From: Ruminococcus sp.
GTDB lineage: Bacteria > Bacillota > Clostridia > Oscillospirales > Ruminococcaceae
Assembly (NCBI GenBank): GCA_014799805.1
Contig: JAAVHJ010000004.1
Coordinates: forward strand, 107,981 to 171,980
Direction: 5' to 3'
Length of the DNA: 64,000 nt
In this document: piece by piece, positions 1-8,457 of the stretch
How positions within the stretch are numbered: position 1 is the first letter of the stretch
Layout of the letters: the number at the start of each line of letters is the position of its first letter
The notes under the pieces: model-generated
Databases searched by the model: none
What the model saw: the letters and a program-made list of their open reading frames with translations, nothing else
Told to the model about the DNA's origin: nothing
Made by a program: the position numbers and the translations under genes

Positions 1-25
1 CACACTGCACAAAGAAACCAAGTAA
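1..25 (+). CDS. rpmG: Ribosomal protein L33, 3' end only
   Basis: The first 25 bases read T-L-H-K-E-T-K and then TAA in frame 2. This is the typical C-terminus of bacterial ribosomal protein L33 (…HT-x-HKETK). The rest of the gene lies before the window. Its position just before secE-nusG fits the usual rpmG-secE-nusG-rplKA order. Only seven residues are visible, so the call rests on this tail plus the gene order. Confidence 0.75.
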
Positions 26-41
26 ACGGAGGTCTTGACGC

Positions 42-350
42 ATGGCGAAAGAAAAAAAGGACGCTCTGGAAAAAAAATCTGAAAAAGACACAGAAAATAA
101 TTCTAAAAAATCCAGTAAAAAAGAAAAAACTGATAAAAAAGCTGACAAGAAATCTTCTGGTATTGGCAAGTGGTTCAAAGATTTAAAAATTGAATTCAAG
201 AACGTCACATGGCCAACCAGACAAACTGTTATGATAAATTCTGGTATCGTACTGGGAACAATTGTCATTGCAGCTATTTTTGTAGGGCTTCTTGATACAG
301 GTCTGCTGGAGCTTTTCAAGTTCTTGCTTGGACTGGCTGGAAATCAGTAA
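42..350 (+). CDS. secE: Preprotein translocase subunit SecE
   Basis: This is the small essential subunit that clamps SecY in the SecYEG channel. The protein is 102 residues. A Lys/Glu-rich cytoplasmic N-terminus (about 1-45) is followed by the SecE signature WFKDLKIEFKNVTWPTR (about 45-61) and one transmembrane helix (about 66-95). The single-helix form is usual in Gram-positives; the highly charged N-terminal extension is longer than in many homologues. An AGGTC-type ribosome site precedes ATG 42. It sits between rpmG and nusG, 36 bp before nusG, as in most Firmicutes, and is probably co-transcribed with them. Confidence 0.95.
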   Translation: MAKEKKDALEKKSEKDTENNSKKSSKKEKTDKKADKKSSGIGKWFKDLKIEFKNVTWPTRQTVMINSGIVLGTIVIAAIFVGLLDTGLLELFKFLLGLAGNQ

Positions 351-386
351 TGCGTAACAGTTTCTAATCAGAAGGGAGATTCTCAC

Positions 387-914
387 ATGGCAGATACTGC
401 AAAATGGTATGTCGTTCATACGTATTCAGGGTATGAAAACAAAGTAGAACAAAATATCAAAAAAGTGGTAGAAAACCGTAAACTGCATGACCAAATTCAG
501 GAAGTGCAAATCCCTACAGAACATGTTACAGAATTCGTTGACGGAAAGAAAAAAGAATATGACCGTAAAATTTTTCCTGGTTATGTACTTGTGAAAATGA
601 TTTATACGGACGATTCTTGGGCTGTCGTACGCAATACAAGAGGTGTAACAGGTTTTGTTGGTCCTGGCTCACAGCCAACCCCGCTGTCAGAAAAAGAAGT
701 TGCTGCTATGGGCATTAATTCTGCTCCTGCAATTGAAGTAGATTACAGCGTTGGCGACAGAATCCGTGTAACGGGTACTACAATGGATGGTTTCACAGGT
801 GTTGTCAAAAGCATTGACTTAGAAAACGAACAAGTAGAAGTGCTTGTTAGTATGTTTGGTCGTGAAACACCAACAACTATCGCATTGCATCAGGCTGTTA
901 AACTTGATGACTAA
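387..914 (+). CDS. nusG: Transcription termination/antitermination factor NusG
   Basis: NusG binds RNA polymerase, modulates pausing and Rho activity, and couples transcription to translation. The 175-residue protein starts with the NGN domain (KWYVVHTYSGYENKV at about 6-20; FPGYVLVKM at about 63-71). It ends with the KOW domain (GDRIRVTGTTMDGFTGVVKSID at about 122-143). Length and order are standard. GAAGGGAG lies just upstream of ATG 387. It follows secE and precedes rplK-rplA, the canonical order. An AT-rich perfect inverted repeat follows the stop codon. Confidence 0.97.
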   Translation: MADTAKWYVVHTYSGYENKVEQNIKKVVENRKLHDQIQEVQIPTEHVTEFVDGKKKEYDRKIFPGYVLVKMIYTDDSWAVVRNTRGVTGFVGPGSQPTPLSEKEVAAMGINSAPAIEVDYSVGDRIRVTGTTMDGFTGVVKSIDLENEQVEVLVSMFGRETPTTIALHQAVKLDD

Positions 915-930
915 ATGAATCAAAAAATTT

Positions 931-958
931 TGAAAATATAATATTTATTATATTTTCA
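931..958 (+). other. AT-rich perfect inverted repeat after nusG
   Basis: TGAAAATATAATA (931-943) and TATTATATTTTCA (946-958) form a 13-bp perfect inverted repeat with a 2-base centre. It lies between nusG and the L1-like leader of rplK. No U-run follows and the stem is almost all A-T, so it is a poor terminator. It contains TATAAT at 937-942, but no convincing -35 is placed 17 bp upstream. Function unknown. Confidence 0.4.
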
Positions 959-961
959 CAA

Positions 962-1005
962 GTGGGAGATTAGAAAATAATTTTAATTCTAGTCGCCTTT
1001 ACCAC
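962..1005 (+). promoter_or_regulatory. Ribosomal protein L1-binding-like leader upstream of rplK
   Basis: The RNA would fold as GUGG (962-965) with CCAC (1002-1005), then an 8-bp inner stem GAUUAGAA (968-975) with UUCUAGUC (987-994). An asymmetric internal loop has GA on the 5' side and GCCUUUA on the 3' side. A GUGGGA 5' strand opposite a 7-nt 3' bulge ending in CCAC resembles the 23S rRNA site for L1 (helix 77) and known L1 autoregulatory leaders. L1 is encoded two genes on (rplA). The fold is seen in the sequence; L1 binding is inferred from family knowledge. Confidence 0.6.
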
Positions 1006-1025
1006 AATTTATGGAGGTGTGCAAT

Positions 1026-1451
1026 ATGGCACAAAAAGTAACTGGCTATATTAAGCTTCAAATTCCAGCAGGTAAAGCTACACCTGCTCCACCAGTAGGT
1101 CCTGCTCTGGGTCAACATGGTGTGAATATTATGGCATTCACAAAAGAATTTAACGAAAGAACTAAGAACGACATTGGTATGATTATTCCTGTTGTGATTA
1201 CAGTCTATGCAGACCGTTCTTTCTCTTTTATTACAAAAACACCACCTGCTGCTGTTTTAATTAAAAAAGCTTGCGGCATTGAAAGCGGTTCAGGTGTTCC
1301 AAACAAGACAAAAGTCGCAACTATTACAAAAGAACAAATTCAGAAAATTGCTGAAACAAAAATGCCTGATTTGAATGCAGGTTCTCTCGAATCCGCAATG
1401 AGTATGATTGCTGGTACAGCACGTTCTATGGGTGTTGTTGTAAAAGATTAA
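1026..1451 (+). CDS. rplK: Ribosomal protein L11
   Basis: L11 binds the GTPase-associated region of 23S rRNA. Starting at ATG 1026 gives 141 residues, the usual family length. An ATG at 1011 would add five residues and place the GGAGG ribosome site (1013-1017) inside the coding region, so 1026 is preferred. The N-terminus [19 protein letters not shown] and the proline-rich [15 protein letters not shown] motif are diagnostic. The C-terminal RNA-binding domain ends [10 protein letters not shown]. The gene is followed by an L1-like hairpin and rplA. Confidence 0.97.
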   Translation: MAQKVTGYIKLQIPAGKATPAPPVGPALGQHGVNIMAFTKEFNERTKNDIGMIIPVVITVYADRSFSFITKTPPAAVLIKKACGIESGSGVPNKTKVATITKEQIQKIAETKMPDLNAGSLESAMSMIAGTARSMGVVVKD

Positions 1452-1476
1452 TTCAGACTGTATCTGAACAAATACG

Positions 1477-1508
1477 GTGGGAGGAAATTTCCTTTCCGCT
1501 ATGACCAC
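1477..1508 (+). promoter_or_regulatory. Second L1-binding-like hairpin between rplK and rplA
   Basis: GUGG (1477-1480) pairs with CCAC (1505-1508). Inside, GGAAA (1483-1487) pairs with UUUCC (1493-1497), leaving GA on the 5' side and GCUAUGA on the 3' side. The architecture matches the hairpin before rplK (GUGG-GA-stem-7 nt-CCAC) while the inner stem sequence differs, as expected if structure is conserved. The rplA ribosome site AGGAGG and start codon follow within 25 bases, so bound L1 could block rplA translation. Inferred, not demonstrated. Confidence 0.6.
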
Positions 1509-1530
1509 TGATTAGGAGGAATTTTATATC

Positions 1531-2226
1531 ATGAAACATGGTAAGAAATATGTTGATAGCCTGAAAGCAATTGATACGACTAAATCCTATGATTCTACAG
1601 AAGCATTGGATTTAGTATGCAAGAATGCTAAGGCAAAATTTGATGAAACAATAGAAGTACACATTCGTTTAGGTGTTGACTCCAGACACGCTGACCAACA
1701 GGTTCGTGGTGCTGTTGTTTTACCAAATGGTACAGGTAAACAAGTAAGAGTTTGTGTATTCTGCAAAGAAGACAAATACGAAGCTGCTCAGGCTGCTGGT
1801 GCGGAATTTGTTGGCGGTCAGGACTTAGTCGACAAAATCATGAAAGAAAACTGGATGGATTTTGACGTTGTTGTTGCGTCCCCTGACATGATGGGCTTAG
1901 TAGGTCGTCTGGGTCGTATTTTAGGACCTCGTGGCTTAATGCCAAACCCAAAAGCAGGTACAGTAACACCAGATGTTGCTAGAGCTGTTACAGAAGCAAA
2001 AGCTGGTAAAATTGAATATCGTCTGGACAAGACAAATATTATTCACTGTCCAATTGGCAAAGCTTCTTTCGGAGCTGAAAAGCTTGACCAGAATCTTTCT
2101 ACATTGTTAGAAGCTGTTGTAAAAGCAAAACCTGCTGCTGCAAAAGGTACGTATTTGAAATCCTGCACAGTTGCTTCTACAATGGGTGTTGGCGTTTCAG
2201 TTGCTACTGCAAAATACGGTGTATAA
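1531..2226 (+). CDS. rplA: Ribosomal protein L1
   Basis: L1 is the 23S rRNA stalk protein and commonly represses its own operon translationally. The product is 231 residues, standard length, starting [15 protein letters not shown] after an AGGAGGA ribosome site. The conserved segments [20 protein letters not shown] (about 126-145) and the C-terminal [15 protein letters not shown] are present. It is followed directly by a strong terminator and then by unrelated dockerin genes on the other strand, so rplJ-rplL, which usually follow, are not here. Confidence 0.97.
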   Translation: MKHGKKYVDSLKAIDTTKSYDSTEALDLVCKNAKAKFDETIEVHIRLGVDSRHADQQVRGAVVLPNGTGKQVRVCVFCKEDKYEAAQAAGAEFVGGQDLVDKIMKENWMDFDVVVASPDMMGLVGRLGRILGPRGLMPNPKAGTVTPDVARAVTEAKAGKIEYRLDKTNIIHCPIGKASFGAEKLDQNLSTLLEAVVKAKPAAAKGTYLKSCTVASTMGVGVSVATAKYGV

Positions 2227-2242
2227 TTCATTAAAAAACAAA

Positions 2243-2280
2243 TAAAAAAACCGCCTGAATTCATACAGGCGGTTTTATTT
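2243..2280 (+). terminator. Terminator after rplA, convergent and bidirectional
   Basis: CCGCCTG (2251-2257) and CAGGCGG (2266-2272) form a 7-bp GC-rich stem, with an A-run before and TTTTATTT after. It can stop rplA transcription and, read on the other strand, that of the convergent dockerin gene ending at 2279. Confidence 0.9.
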
Positions 2281-3073
2281 AATTTAAAATATCAATCAAT
2301 CCAACAATATATTTCATTAACAGAAGGGAATCATCTGGGTCTACTATACCATTTTGATTAAAATCACAAGCTTTTATCTGTTCAGCCGTGAATTGTTTTT
2401 GACCCAAAATCACTTTATTCATAGCAATGACATCAATAATATCTATTTCTGAATCGCCGTTTGCATCACCTGCAATTACTTTTGTTTCAACAGGATTTAA
2501 ATTAATAGATTCATCTACTTCTGCTTTATACATAAATTCCAGTGGCAAAACTACTTCATCATCATTCATTACAAATATTGCCTTGTCACCAACATGAAAA
2601 TCATCAACATAGAACTTAGACTTGTAACTGGAACTTTCCTCTGAAATTTCCAATCTGAAGAAATAAGGCATATTTTGTTCATCTTCCAGATATAATCTAT
2701 TTCCATCAATATTAGTGATTGTCAATTCTTTAGTAGTTCCATAATATTCTTCTGCCTTACCAAAATATTCAGTTTCCTCAATCGTTCCAAAGCTCCCTGG
2801 TATTGATGCAGCTATATCATTCGCAATCATCCAAACAACATCACCATATTCAAGTGTAATATCATCACTTACCATATTTGGAGAAATCACACAACCATTA
2901 TTTAAATAACAATATTCATAAGTTTTACCATTACCATAGATAAAAAAGCTTCCAACAACTGTATAAATACGACCTATCATTTTGCCATCTTCATTATATT
3001 TAACTGCCGACACCTGCAACATTGGCATACTTAACATTGACAAACTTAACAAGCCTGCTAATAATCTTTTCAT
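2279..3073 (-). CDS. Secreted dockerin protein of unknown function
   Basis: The 264-residue protein has a signal peptide (residues 1-23, MKRLLAGLLSLSMLSMPMLQ…) and a type-I dockerin at the C-terminus (about 200-264). The dockerin has two calcium-loop repeats, GDANGDSEIDIIDVIAMNK with ILGQ after it, and DFNQNGIVDPDDSLLLMKY. The middle (about 24-195) matches no family I recognise; it looks beta-rich and is rich in Tyr, Glu and Asp. The dockerin should anchor it in the cellulosome through ScaA/ScaB- or ScaC-type cohesins (inference). It lies 20 bp downstream of the dockerin-protease on the same strand, so the two may be co-transcribed. Confidence 0.85.
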   Translation of the reverse strand: MKRLLAGLLSLSMLSMPMLQVSAVKYNEDGKMIGRIYTVVGSFFIYGNGKTYEYCYLNNGCVISPNMVSDDITLEYGDVVWMIANDIAASIPGSFGTIEETEYFGKAEEYYGTTKELTITNIDGNRLYLEDEQNMPYFFRLEISEESSSYKSKFYVDDFHVGDKAIFVMNDDEVVLPLEFMYKAEVDESINLNPVETKVIAGDANGDSEIDIIDVIAMNKVILGQKQFTAEQIKACDFNQNGIVDPDDSLLLMKYIVGLIDILN

Positions 3074-3093
3074 AAAAAATACCTCCTAAGTAG

Positions 3094-4302
3094 TTAAGAA
3101 AAACTATCAATTGTTTGAAGTACATAGTCATTGCTCAAATAGAACCGAAGCATTACTGGAATCATTGTTGGACCAAAATTATAGGGCGCATCCTTTGAAG
3201 GATCATCAGATAAATGCATTCTTGAACAAAAACTAACAACCGTATTAAGCTGTTCTTCTGTAGAACCTGTAGTATATTTGTTTTTTATATAGACTGGTCC
3301 CCCACTATTACCATAAGTACAATCTGCACTATGATAGAAGCAATCAGTAGTTAGATTTGTTTTTACAATTTTTCCCTCACCTGTATACATTTTTGCAGGA
3401 TTACTATTAGGAGTACCACCAGGAATTTCTCCTGAAAATCCTGTTGTATAAATATTATAGTATAAAAAATTAGTATTATTATATACATTATAAGGCATTC
3501 CAAGATTAAAATGATAATAATTCTTTAAATCTTCTTTTACTACAATCAAAGCATAATCATACTCATTCACACCACTACGATTGAAATAATTATTTGGTAT
3601 ATGCACCTCAACTGGATCTAATATCGTATTACTAGGTGTCCCGTCATTATTATAAAGACGAATCTTATGCTCAACCCAAGTTGAAGTTGATTGCTCATAA
3701 ACACAATGTGCAGATGTAGCAATCACATGATCACCAACAATAAATCCTGTACCTAAATTACGGTCATTTTCACTACGTCTAAGATTTACTATACCACCCA
3801 GATAATCCTGTGTGCGGTTATCTATCCCAATAATGCCATGAATCTTTGAATTATCTGTAGCCATTGTGGAAACTGCACTACCAGCTTGTAATGTATAAGT
3901 GTCTGTTTTTTTAGTTTTACATATACATCTTGTGTACTTTTGAGGCGAAGAAACAGTTTTGTTAATTGTAGAATTTACAGTTCTTGCTTTAAACTTCTTA
4001 GAAAGTCCCTCTATTTGTGAGTAATAATCAAGTTCTGAAACCCCTGCCATAATGCACATGGAATCTGCATAATCAATTATACTATTTCCATCAACGTCTA
4101 AGCTGGCAAGACTGGCTGTATAATTTTGCCCAGACAAATACTTGTTAAAGCTGACGACATCAAGAATATTAACAACACCATCACGGTTAATATCACGTGA
4201 ATCATAGGCTGATGCAGAAAACGGCACAACACTCCCAGCCAAAGTGAAAGACAAAAATGATACTGCTGATACATTAATAATTTTTTTTAAAACTTTCTTC
4301 AT
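3094..4302 (-). CDS. Dockerin-bearing trypsin-like serine protease
   Basis: The 402-residue protein begins with a signal peptide (about 1-32). An N-terminal dockerin follows (about 33-95: DINRDGVVNILDVVSFNKYL, then DVDGNSIIDYADSMCIM). A chymotrypsin-fold protease domain follows (about 160-402). The catalytic triad is visible: His199 in ATSAHC, Asp249 in EYDYALI and Ser333 in YGNSGGP. This resembles secreted glutamyl endopeptidase-like enzymes (family S1B), but substrate specificity cannot be read. It may process or protect cellulosome components or attack plant or host protein (inference). It is 20 bp upstream of the unknown dockerin gene and downstream of the mannanase, from which a terminator separates it. 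Confidence 0.9.
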   Translation of the reverse strand: MKKVLKKIINVSAVSFLSFTLAGSVVPFSASAYDSRDINRDGVVNILDVVSFNKYLSGQNYTASLASLDVDGNSIIDYADSMCIMAGVSELDYYSQIEGLSKKFKARTVNSTINKTVSSPQKYTRCICKTKKTDTYTLQAGSAVSTMATDNSKIHGIIGIDNRTQDYLGGIVNLRRSENDRNLGTGFIVGDHVIATSAHCVYEQSTSTWVEHKIRLYNNDGTPSNTILDPVEVHIPNNYFNRSGVNEYDYALIVVKEDLKNYYHFNLGMPYNVYNNTNFLYYNIYTTGFSGEIPGGTPNSNPAKMYTGEGKIVKTNLTTDCFYHSADCTYGNSGGPVYIKNKYTTGSTEEQLNTVVSFCSRMHLSDDPSKDAPYNFGPTMIPVMLRFYLSNDYVLQTIDSFS

Positions 4303-4410
4303 AGTATCTCCTTCTTAATATTATTATATCATATTTTTACAAATATGTCCATTAAAACAATATCCAAAATTAAACTATTATTTTTTATTAATTTTATGCA
4401 ATATATACAA

Positions 4411-4438
4411 AAAGCCTTGTTATGAGAAACAAGGCTTT
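4411..4438 (-). terminator. Terminator after the GH26 gene
   Basis: AAAGCCTTGTT (4411-4421) and AACAAGGCTTT (4428-4438) form an 11-bp stem with a 6-base loop. Read on the minus strand it is followed by TTTTTGTA. It separates the mannanase gene from the protease gene. Confidence 0.85.
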
Positions 4439-4451
4439 TATTTTATTCTGG

Positions 4452-6503
4452 TTATTCCTCACTATCAAGTATGGGAAGTTTATCTATTAATTTTACAATA
4501 TGTTTCATAATATTAAGTGAATCAGTAGGGTCTACTTTTCCGCTTAAGTCAACGTCAGCACATTTCCATTGTGTGTCAGTTAATTTTGACTGCCCCAAAA
4601 TATATTTATTTAATCTAATAATATCTAAAATATCTACTAAACCATCCTCATTCACATCACCATAAATCATCTCATCAGTACTAGTAGATTCTGTTGTATC
4701 ACCTGTTTCAGAAGTTGAATCTGTTGTTGGTTCAGTAGACGTATCACCTGATTTAAATAAATCTGCTGGCAATTCATCAAGTGTAATGCAATATTCACTC
4801 TGATATGTATTTTTTAAAGTTTCTGGATTTTGATATTTTTCACCAGAAATAAATTCTGAACCCTGAGAATCGTACCATGTGCAGAAATACAACCATTTTG
4901 CTTCTTCAACCAGCATATTATCCACACTTGGAATAGAATCATTTTCTGGCATGGAAACCATTTTTTTATTATCTACATAATCTACCAGAGACCAGAAAAT
5001 TTTGCTTTCTGCATCTTCATTTGGTTCACCAGATTGCTTACCATCATGACGATTATATTCTGTATTATATTTATCAAAACCAACAATATCAACATATTCA
5101 TCGCCAGTATACCACAAAGCCGATTCATCAGACCATGCATATAAATTTTGTTCCCAAATTAAATTATGCAAGCCATATTCTTCTGTCAAAGTTGTATATA
5201 ATAATTTCCATAAGTCATTATATACTTGATATCCCTCTTTAGACCACCAGAACCAAGCACCAGAGCCATCACCATTTTTACCAGGGTTCCCCTCTGCTTC
5301 ATGCAACGGTCTGAATAAAACAGGTACATTCGCATCTTGCAATTTTTTCAGCTCCACTGCAAGCAAACGCATTGCCTCTTGGAAGAATTCATATTCTTTT
5401 GTACCCTCAACCATGCAATTCGCCGTTACAAAATCAGTTTCAATACCATAAGTGAAATCCTCCCAGCTAGCAGTTTCACCAAGTGTGAAATTATCCATTA
5501 CTTTCGGAACAGTCACATGCCAGCTTGCCGTACAAATACCATTTTTATTCACAGTCCAGTCAATCATACGGTCTGTTACGCCATCTTCCCATGCAAAGCC
5601 TGGATTATGACAGTTAAAGTCAAAGCCTCTGATAGCAGGATATTTACCAGTTAACTCATATAAATATTTAAATTCTTCGTTATAGTCATTGTAAATATAG
5701 CCTCTACTCTGGGTATCATAACTATAAGCCTGCCCGTCTTCTCCATAACAAGTCCATACAAATACAGAGCCATCATCTGCCGTGTCTTTGCTTTCTTCAT
5801 CAAATTTATAAATATTGCCGTCACTGTCTACACAAGTATTAGAAGACGCATCATAACGAATTGTAGTAGTTTTACCATGACCACCACCATAAATTTCCTG
5901 TTGACCAGATAAAATATTTTTACCATAAACAGATTTTAAATATTTTAATAAAGACTTTGCTTCAGGTGTTGCATTTTTATCACAAGTTTCATCTGTACCG
6001 ATAACTTCTGGCAAAACAGCTTTTTCAACGGTGATAGTATCATATGCCGCATAACCATAAACAGGCTTAAGACTCACTTCATTGACACCTTTTTTAAATC
6101 TAAACACACCAAAACTAATTTCTTTCCATGCATTAATATAAGGCATATTATAAGTATAATCTGTGCCATTAATAGAAATTGTCTGCAATCTGCCTTCTTC
6201 GCTTAGAATTTGACAAGCACGTACTTTCACTTCATACATACCTTCTTCTTCCACTTCGACATTGAATGTAATCGGACTTGCTGTTAAATAAGCAAAACCC
6301 TCGCCTGAATAATCTGGCAACTGCGTTTCATAAATAGAAGTCCATAATTCTGCACCATCAAGCGTTTCTGCTTCGTAAGTACCTAATGCGAAAGCTTTTG
6401 ATGATTCTGTATCTTCTGCAATTGCTGGCAATAAGCCTGTTCCCGTACAACACAAAACAGTTGCCAATACTGCACTAATCACTTTGCGAATAGATTTTTT
6501 CAT
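4452..6503 (-). CDS. Cellulosomal GH26 beta-mannanase with CBM and dockerin
   Basis: The 683-residue secreted enzyme has a signal peptide (about 1-30) and a CBM35-like beta-sandwich (about 40-160, GTYEAETLDGAELW…). A GH26 catalytic domain follows (about 175-570), then a Thr/Ser-rich linker (about 590-615) and a C-terminal dockerin (about 615-675, YGDVNEDGLVDILDIIRLNK with ILGQ, and DVDLSGKVDPTDSLNIMK). The expected acid/base is Glu402 in FRPLHE and the expected nucleophile Glu520 in SMPEND. Family knowledge points to endo-1,4-beta-mannan hydrolysis; the subsite preference is unknown. A strong ribosome site (GGAGGAA) precedes ATG 6503. Confidence 0.92.
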   Translation of the reverse strand: MKKSIRKVISAVLATVLCCTGTGLLPAIAEDTESSKAFALGTYEAETLDGAELWTSIYETQLPDYSGEGFAYLTASPITFNVEVEEEGMYEVKVRACQILSEEGRLQTISINGTDYTYNMPYINAWKEISFGVFRFKKGVNEVSLKPVYGYAAYDTITVEKAVLPEVIGTDETCDKNATPEAKSLLKYLKSVYGKNILSGQQEIYGGGHGKTTTIRYDASSNTCVDSDGNIYKFDEESKDTADDGSVFVWTCYGEDGQAYSYDTQSRGYIYNDYNEEFKYLYELTGKYPAIRGFDFNCHNPGFAWEDGVTDRMIDWTVNKNGICTASWHVTVPKVMDNFTLGETASWEDFTYGIETDFVTANCMVEGTKEYEFFQEAMRLLAVELKKLQDANVPVLFRPLHEAEGNPGKNGDGSGAWFWWSKEGYQVYNDLWKLLYTTLTEEYGLHNLIWEQNLYAWSDESALWYTGDEYVDIVGFDKYNTEYNRHDGKQSGEPNEDAESKIFWSLVDYVDNKKMVSMPENDSIPSVDNMLVEEAKWLYFCTWYDSQGSEFISGEKYQNPETLKNTYQSEYCITLDELPADLFKSGDTSTEPTTDSTSETGDTTESTSTDEMIYGDVNEDGLVDILDIIRLNKYILGQSKLTDTQWKCADVDLSGKVDPTDSLNIMKHIVKLIDKLPILDSEE

Positions 6504-6636
6504 AAAAATTCCTCCTTGCTATTCTTAAAAATCAAATCACACAGTTTTATTATAACATATTTTGAAAATAACTTCTATATTAAATTATAACAAATTTTCA
6601 CAAAAATTTTTGTATAAAATATATTTTTTCACTAAT

Positions 6637-8457
6637 TTATTTTTTCTGCATAGATTTTAAAATTTTATGTGAAAGAATTTCTAGAATCCAGCCAATTATT
6701 ATAATTGCTAATAAAATAAAAATATCTTGTCTAATATAAACAGATTTATCTGTTACAAGTTTGTCAAGATATTTTTTCCCATATTCTGGTCTTTCCTGAA
6801 AAAATTTTCTAAATATCTCAACTTCTTCATCATAATCAATATTATTAATTTTTTCACGGCTGAAACGTTCTCTTGTATCAAGCGTTACTTGCTTATAAGC
6901 AGAAACATATTCTGTTATTTTTTCGTCAACTTGTTCAGGAGCAAAAACAGTTTCGATAATTTCAATATAATTATCATAAAATTCTTTCTTGAAATCTTCA
7001 TTATTTAGGAGATTATAAAACATTGTTACAAAACTTGCTTCTCCACGATACATATTATTTAAGAGGTCGAAAGAAGCCCTATTTTTTTCTCCATTTAACC
7101 CAGTAGTCATATCAAGATCAAACAACATAAGACGCCATTTTCCATCTGCATATGGTGTATTTGAATCAATTATTGTTGCTCTCCATACCTGCCAATTATT
7201 AAGAGATGTATATGTCCAATCCACATTATTTATATATGTTTCTATTGCAATATAATCCATAAAATTTTGTATGTCAATTTCATCACATACTAGCTGGTAA
7301 TTTTCAGGAATTGTCATATCCGCAGTGCTAGCCCATTCTATAAAACTATAATAATCATTTGCAACATATTGCGAACCACACGCTAGTTCACTATTTTTTA
7401 TGATTGTTACATTTTCCTTTTCTATTTCACAGTGGGACTGAATATAGTAATCATCTTGTTTTTCTTGCATAAAATAAAATCCCCAAAATTCTCCATTAAT
7501 AAAGAGTACACATGACTCTGTTCCTTGCATATTGCAAGCTCTTTTAGACACAATATCTTCTATAAAAGCATCACGAAAATGTAAACATTCATTATCGTTT
7601 CCAGCATTTCGGAGTGTTATTTTATCATATTTTTCAATTAAATTTCCGTTTTTATCAGTCAAATCATCTATAAAAGCATATCTCATTTTGGAATCACCAT
7701 ATTCTTTGCGTGCATAAAGACGAATAGATTTCTGGGCTATCCCTCTTGAAAAATGTCCAGCTATTCTTGCACCAACGTCAGTTGTATAAGCAAGTGTACC
7801 ATTCTCAAAAACCTGAATACTAACAGGGAACTCGTTTTCTTCACCATCTTTATTATAATTTGTAGGATATTTAATATTAAGTTTATTAGCATATTCTGAA
7901 TGATAGATTTTTTCTAACCAATCATAATATTCACTGCCAATCATATATGCACCATTATCAGAATCAAATAAATAATCTCCATCTGTTGCAAGAGAAATTA
8001 TTTTCATAGTTTTATAATACTCTGCCTGTTTGTTTATAAAATAGCTATGATAAGCTACATCGCTATATTCTCCAGAAGAAGTTTTACACACTGCTCTTAT
8101 AATAGTACCTTTGTCAACATTGCTAGTTGCTCCAATATAATCTTCATAAAGTGTAATATCTGTAAGCGCACTATATTTATTAGATTCACTAGAATTATCA
8201 TAGATATTAATTTTATCTGTATAAAGTATTGCAGTTTCAGAAGTTCTCGGGTCACTTCCATCAGTTGTATAATAAATAGCATTATTATTTTCGTCACTTA
8301 ATTCAAGTTCAAATGCTTCATCATAGAAACCTGCTTCTACTGAAAAAACAGGCATATTTATTTTTTCTGATTCTGCAAAAGCTTGTATATTTGTAAATGA
8401 GAAGATAATTATAAATAGTAAAATAATAGAAATGCTTTTTTTGATCGTTATTTGCAT
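6637..8457 (-). CDS. CotH-like kinase-family protein with C-terminal membrane anchor
   Basis: The 606-residue protein has a signal peptide (about 1-28) and a chitobiase C-terminal-like beta domain (about 33-150, with AIYYTTDGSDPRTSE). A CotH domain follows (about 150-560), with the family segments ITLRNAGND, LHFRDAFIEDI, GEFWGFYFMQEKQDDYY and MLFDLDMTTG. One C-terminal transmembrane helix (about 578-597) ends in a basic tail. CotH proteins are atypical protein kinases of spore coats and are also known among cellulosomal proteins; this one has no dockerin. Its place beside three dockerin genes suggests a surface role, perhaps phosphorylation or folding of exported proteins (inference). GGGGGAA precedes ATG 8457. 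Confidence 0.8.
   Translation of the reverse strand: MQITIKKSISIILLFIIIFSFTNIQAFAESEKINMPVFSVEAGFYDEAFELELSDENNNAIYYTTDGSDPRTSETAILYTDKINIYDNSSESNKYSALTDITLYEDYIGATSNVDKGTIIRAVCKTSSGEYSDVAYHSYFINKQAEYYKTMKIISLATDGDYLFDSDNGAYMIGSEYYDWLEKIYHSEYANKLNIKYPTNYNKDGEENEFPVSIQVFENGTLAYTTDVGARIAGHFSRGIAQKSIRLYARKEYGDSKMRYAFIDDLTDKNGNLIEKYDKITLRNAGNDNECLHFRDAFIEDIVSKRACNMQGTESCVLFINGEFWGFYFMQEKQDDYYIQSHCEIEKENVTIIKNSELACGSQYVANDYYSFIEWASTADMTIPENYQLVCDEIDIQNFMDYIAIETYINNVDWTYTSLNNWQVWRATIIDSNTPYADGKWRLMLFDLDMTTGLNGEKNRASFDLLNNMYRGEASFVTMFYNLLNNEDFKKEFYDNYIEIIETVFAPEQVDEKITEYVSAYKQVTLDTRERFSREKINNIDYDEEVEIFRKFFQERPEYGKKYLDKLVTDKSVYIRQDIFILLAIIIIGWILEILSHKILKSMQKK

Noticed and set aside
937..942. Promoter for rplK (TATAAT)
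   Set aside because: No -35-like box at 16-18 bp; the TATAAT is part of a perfect AT inverted repeat.
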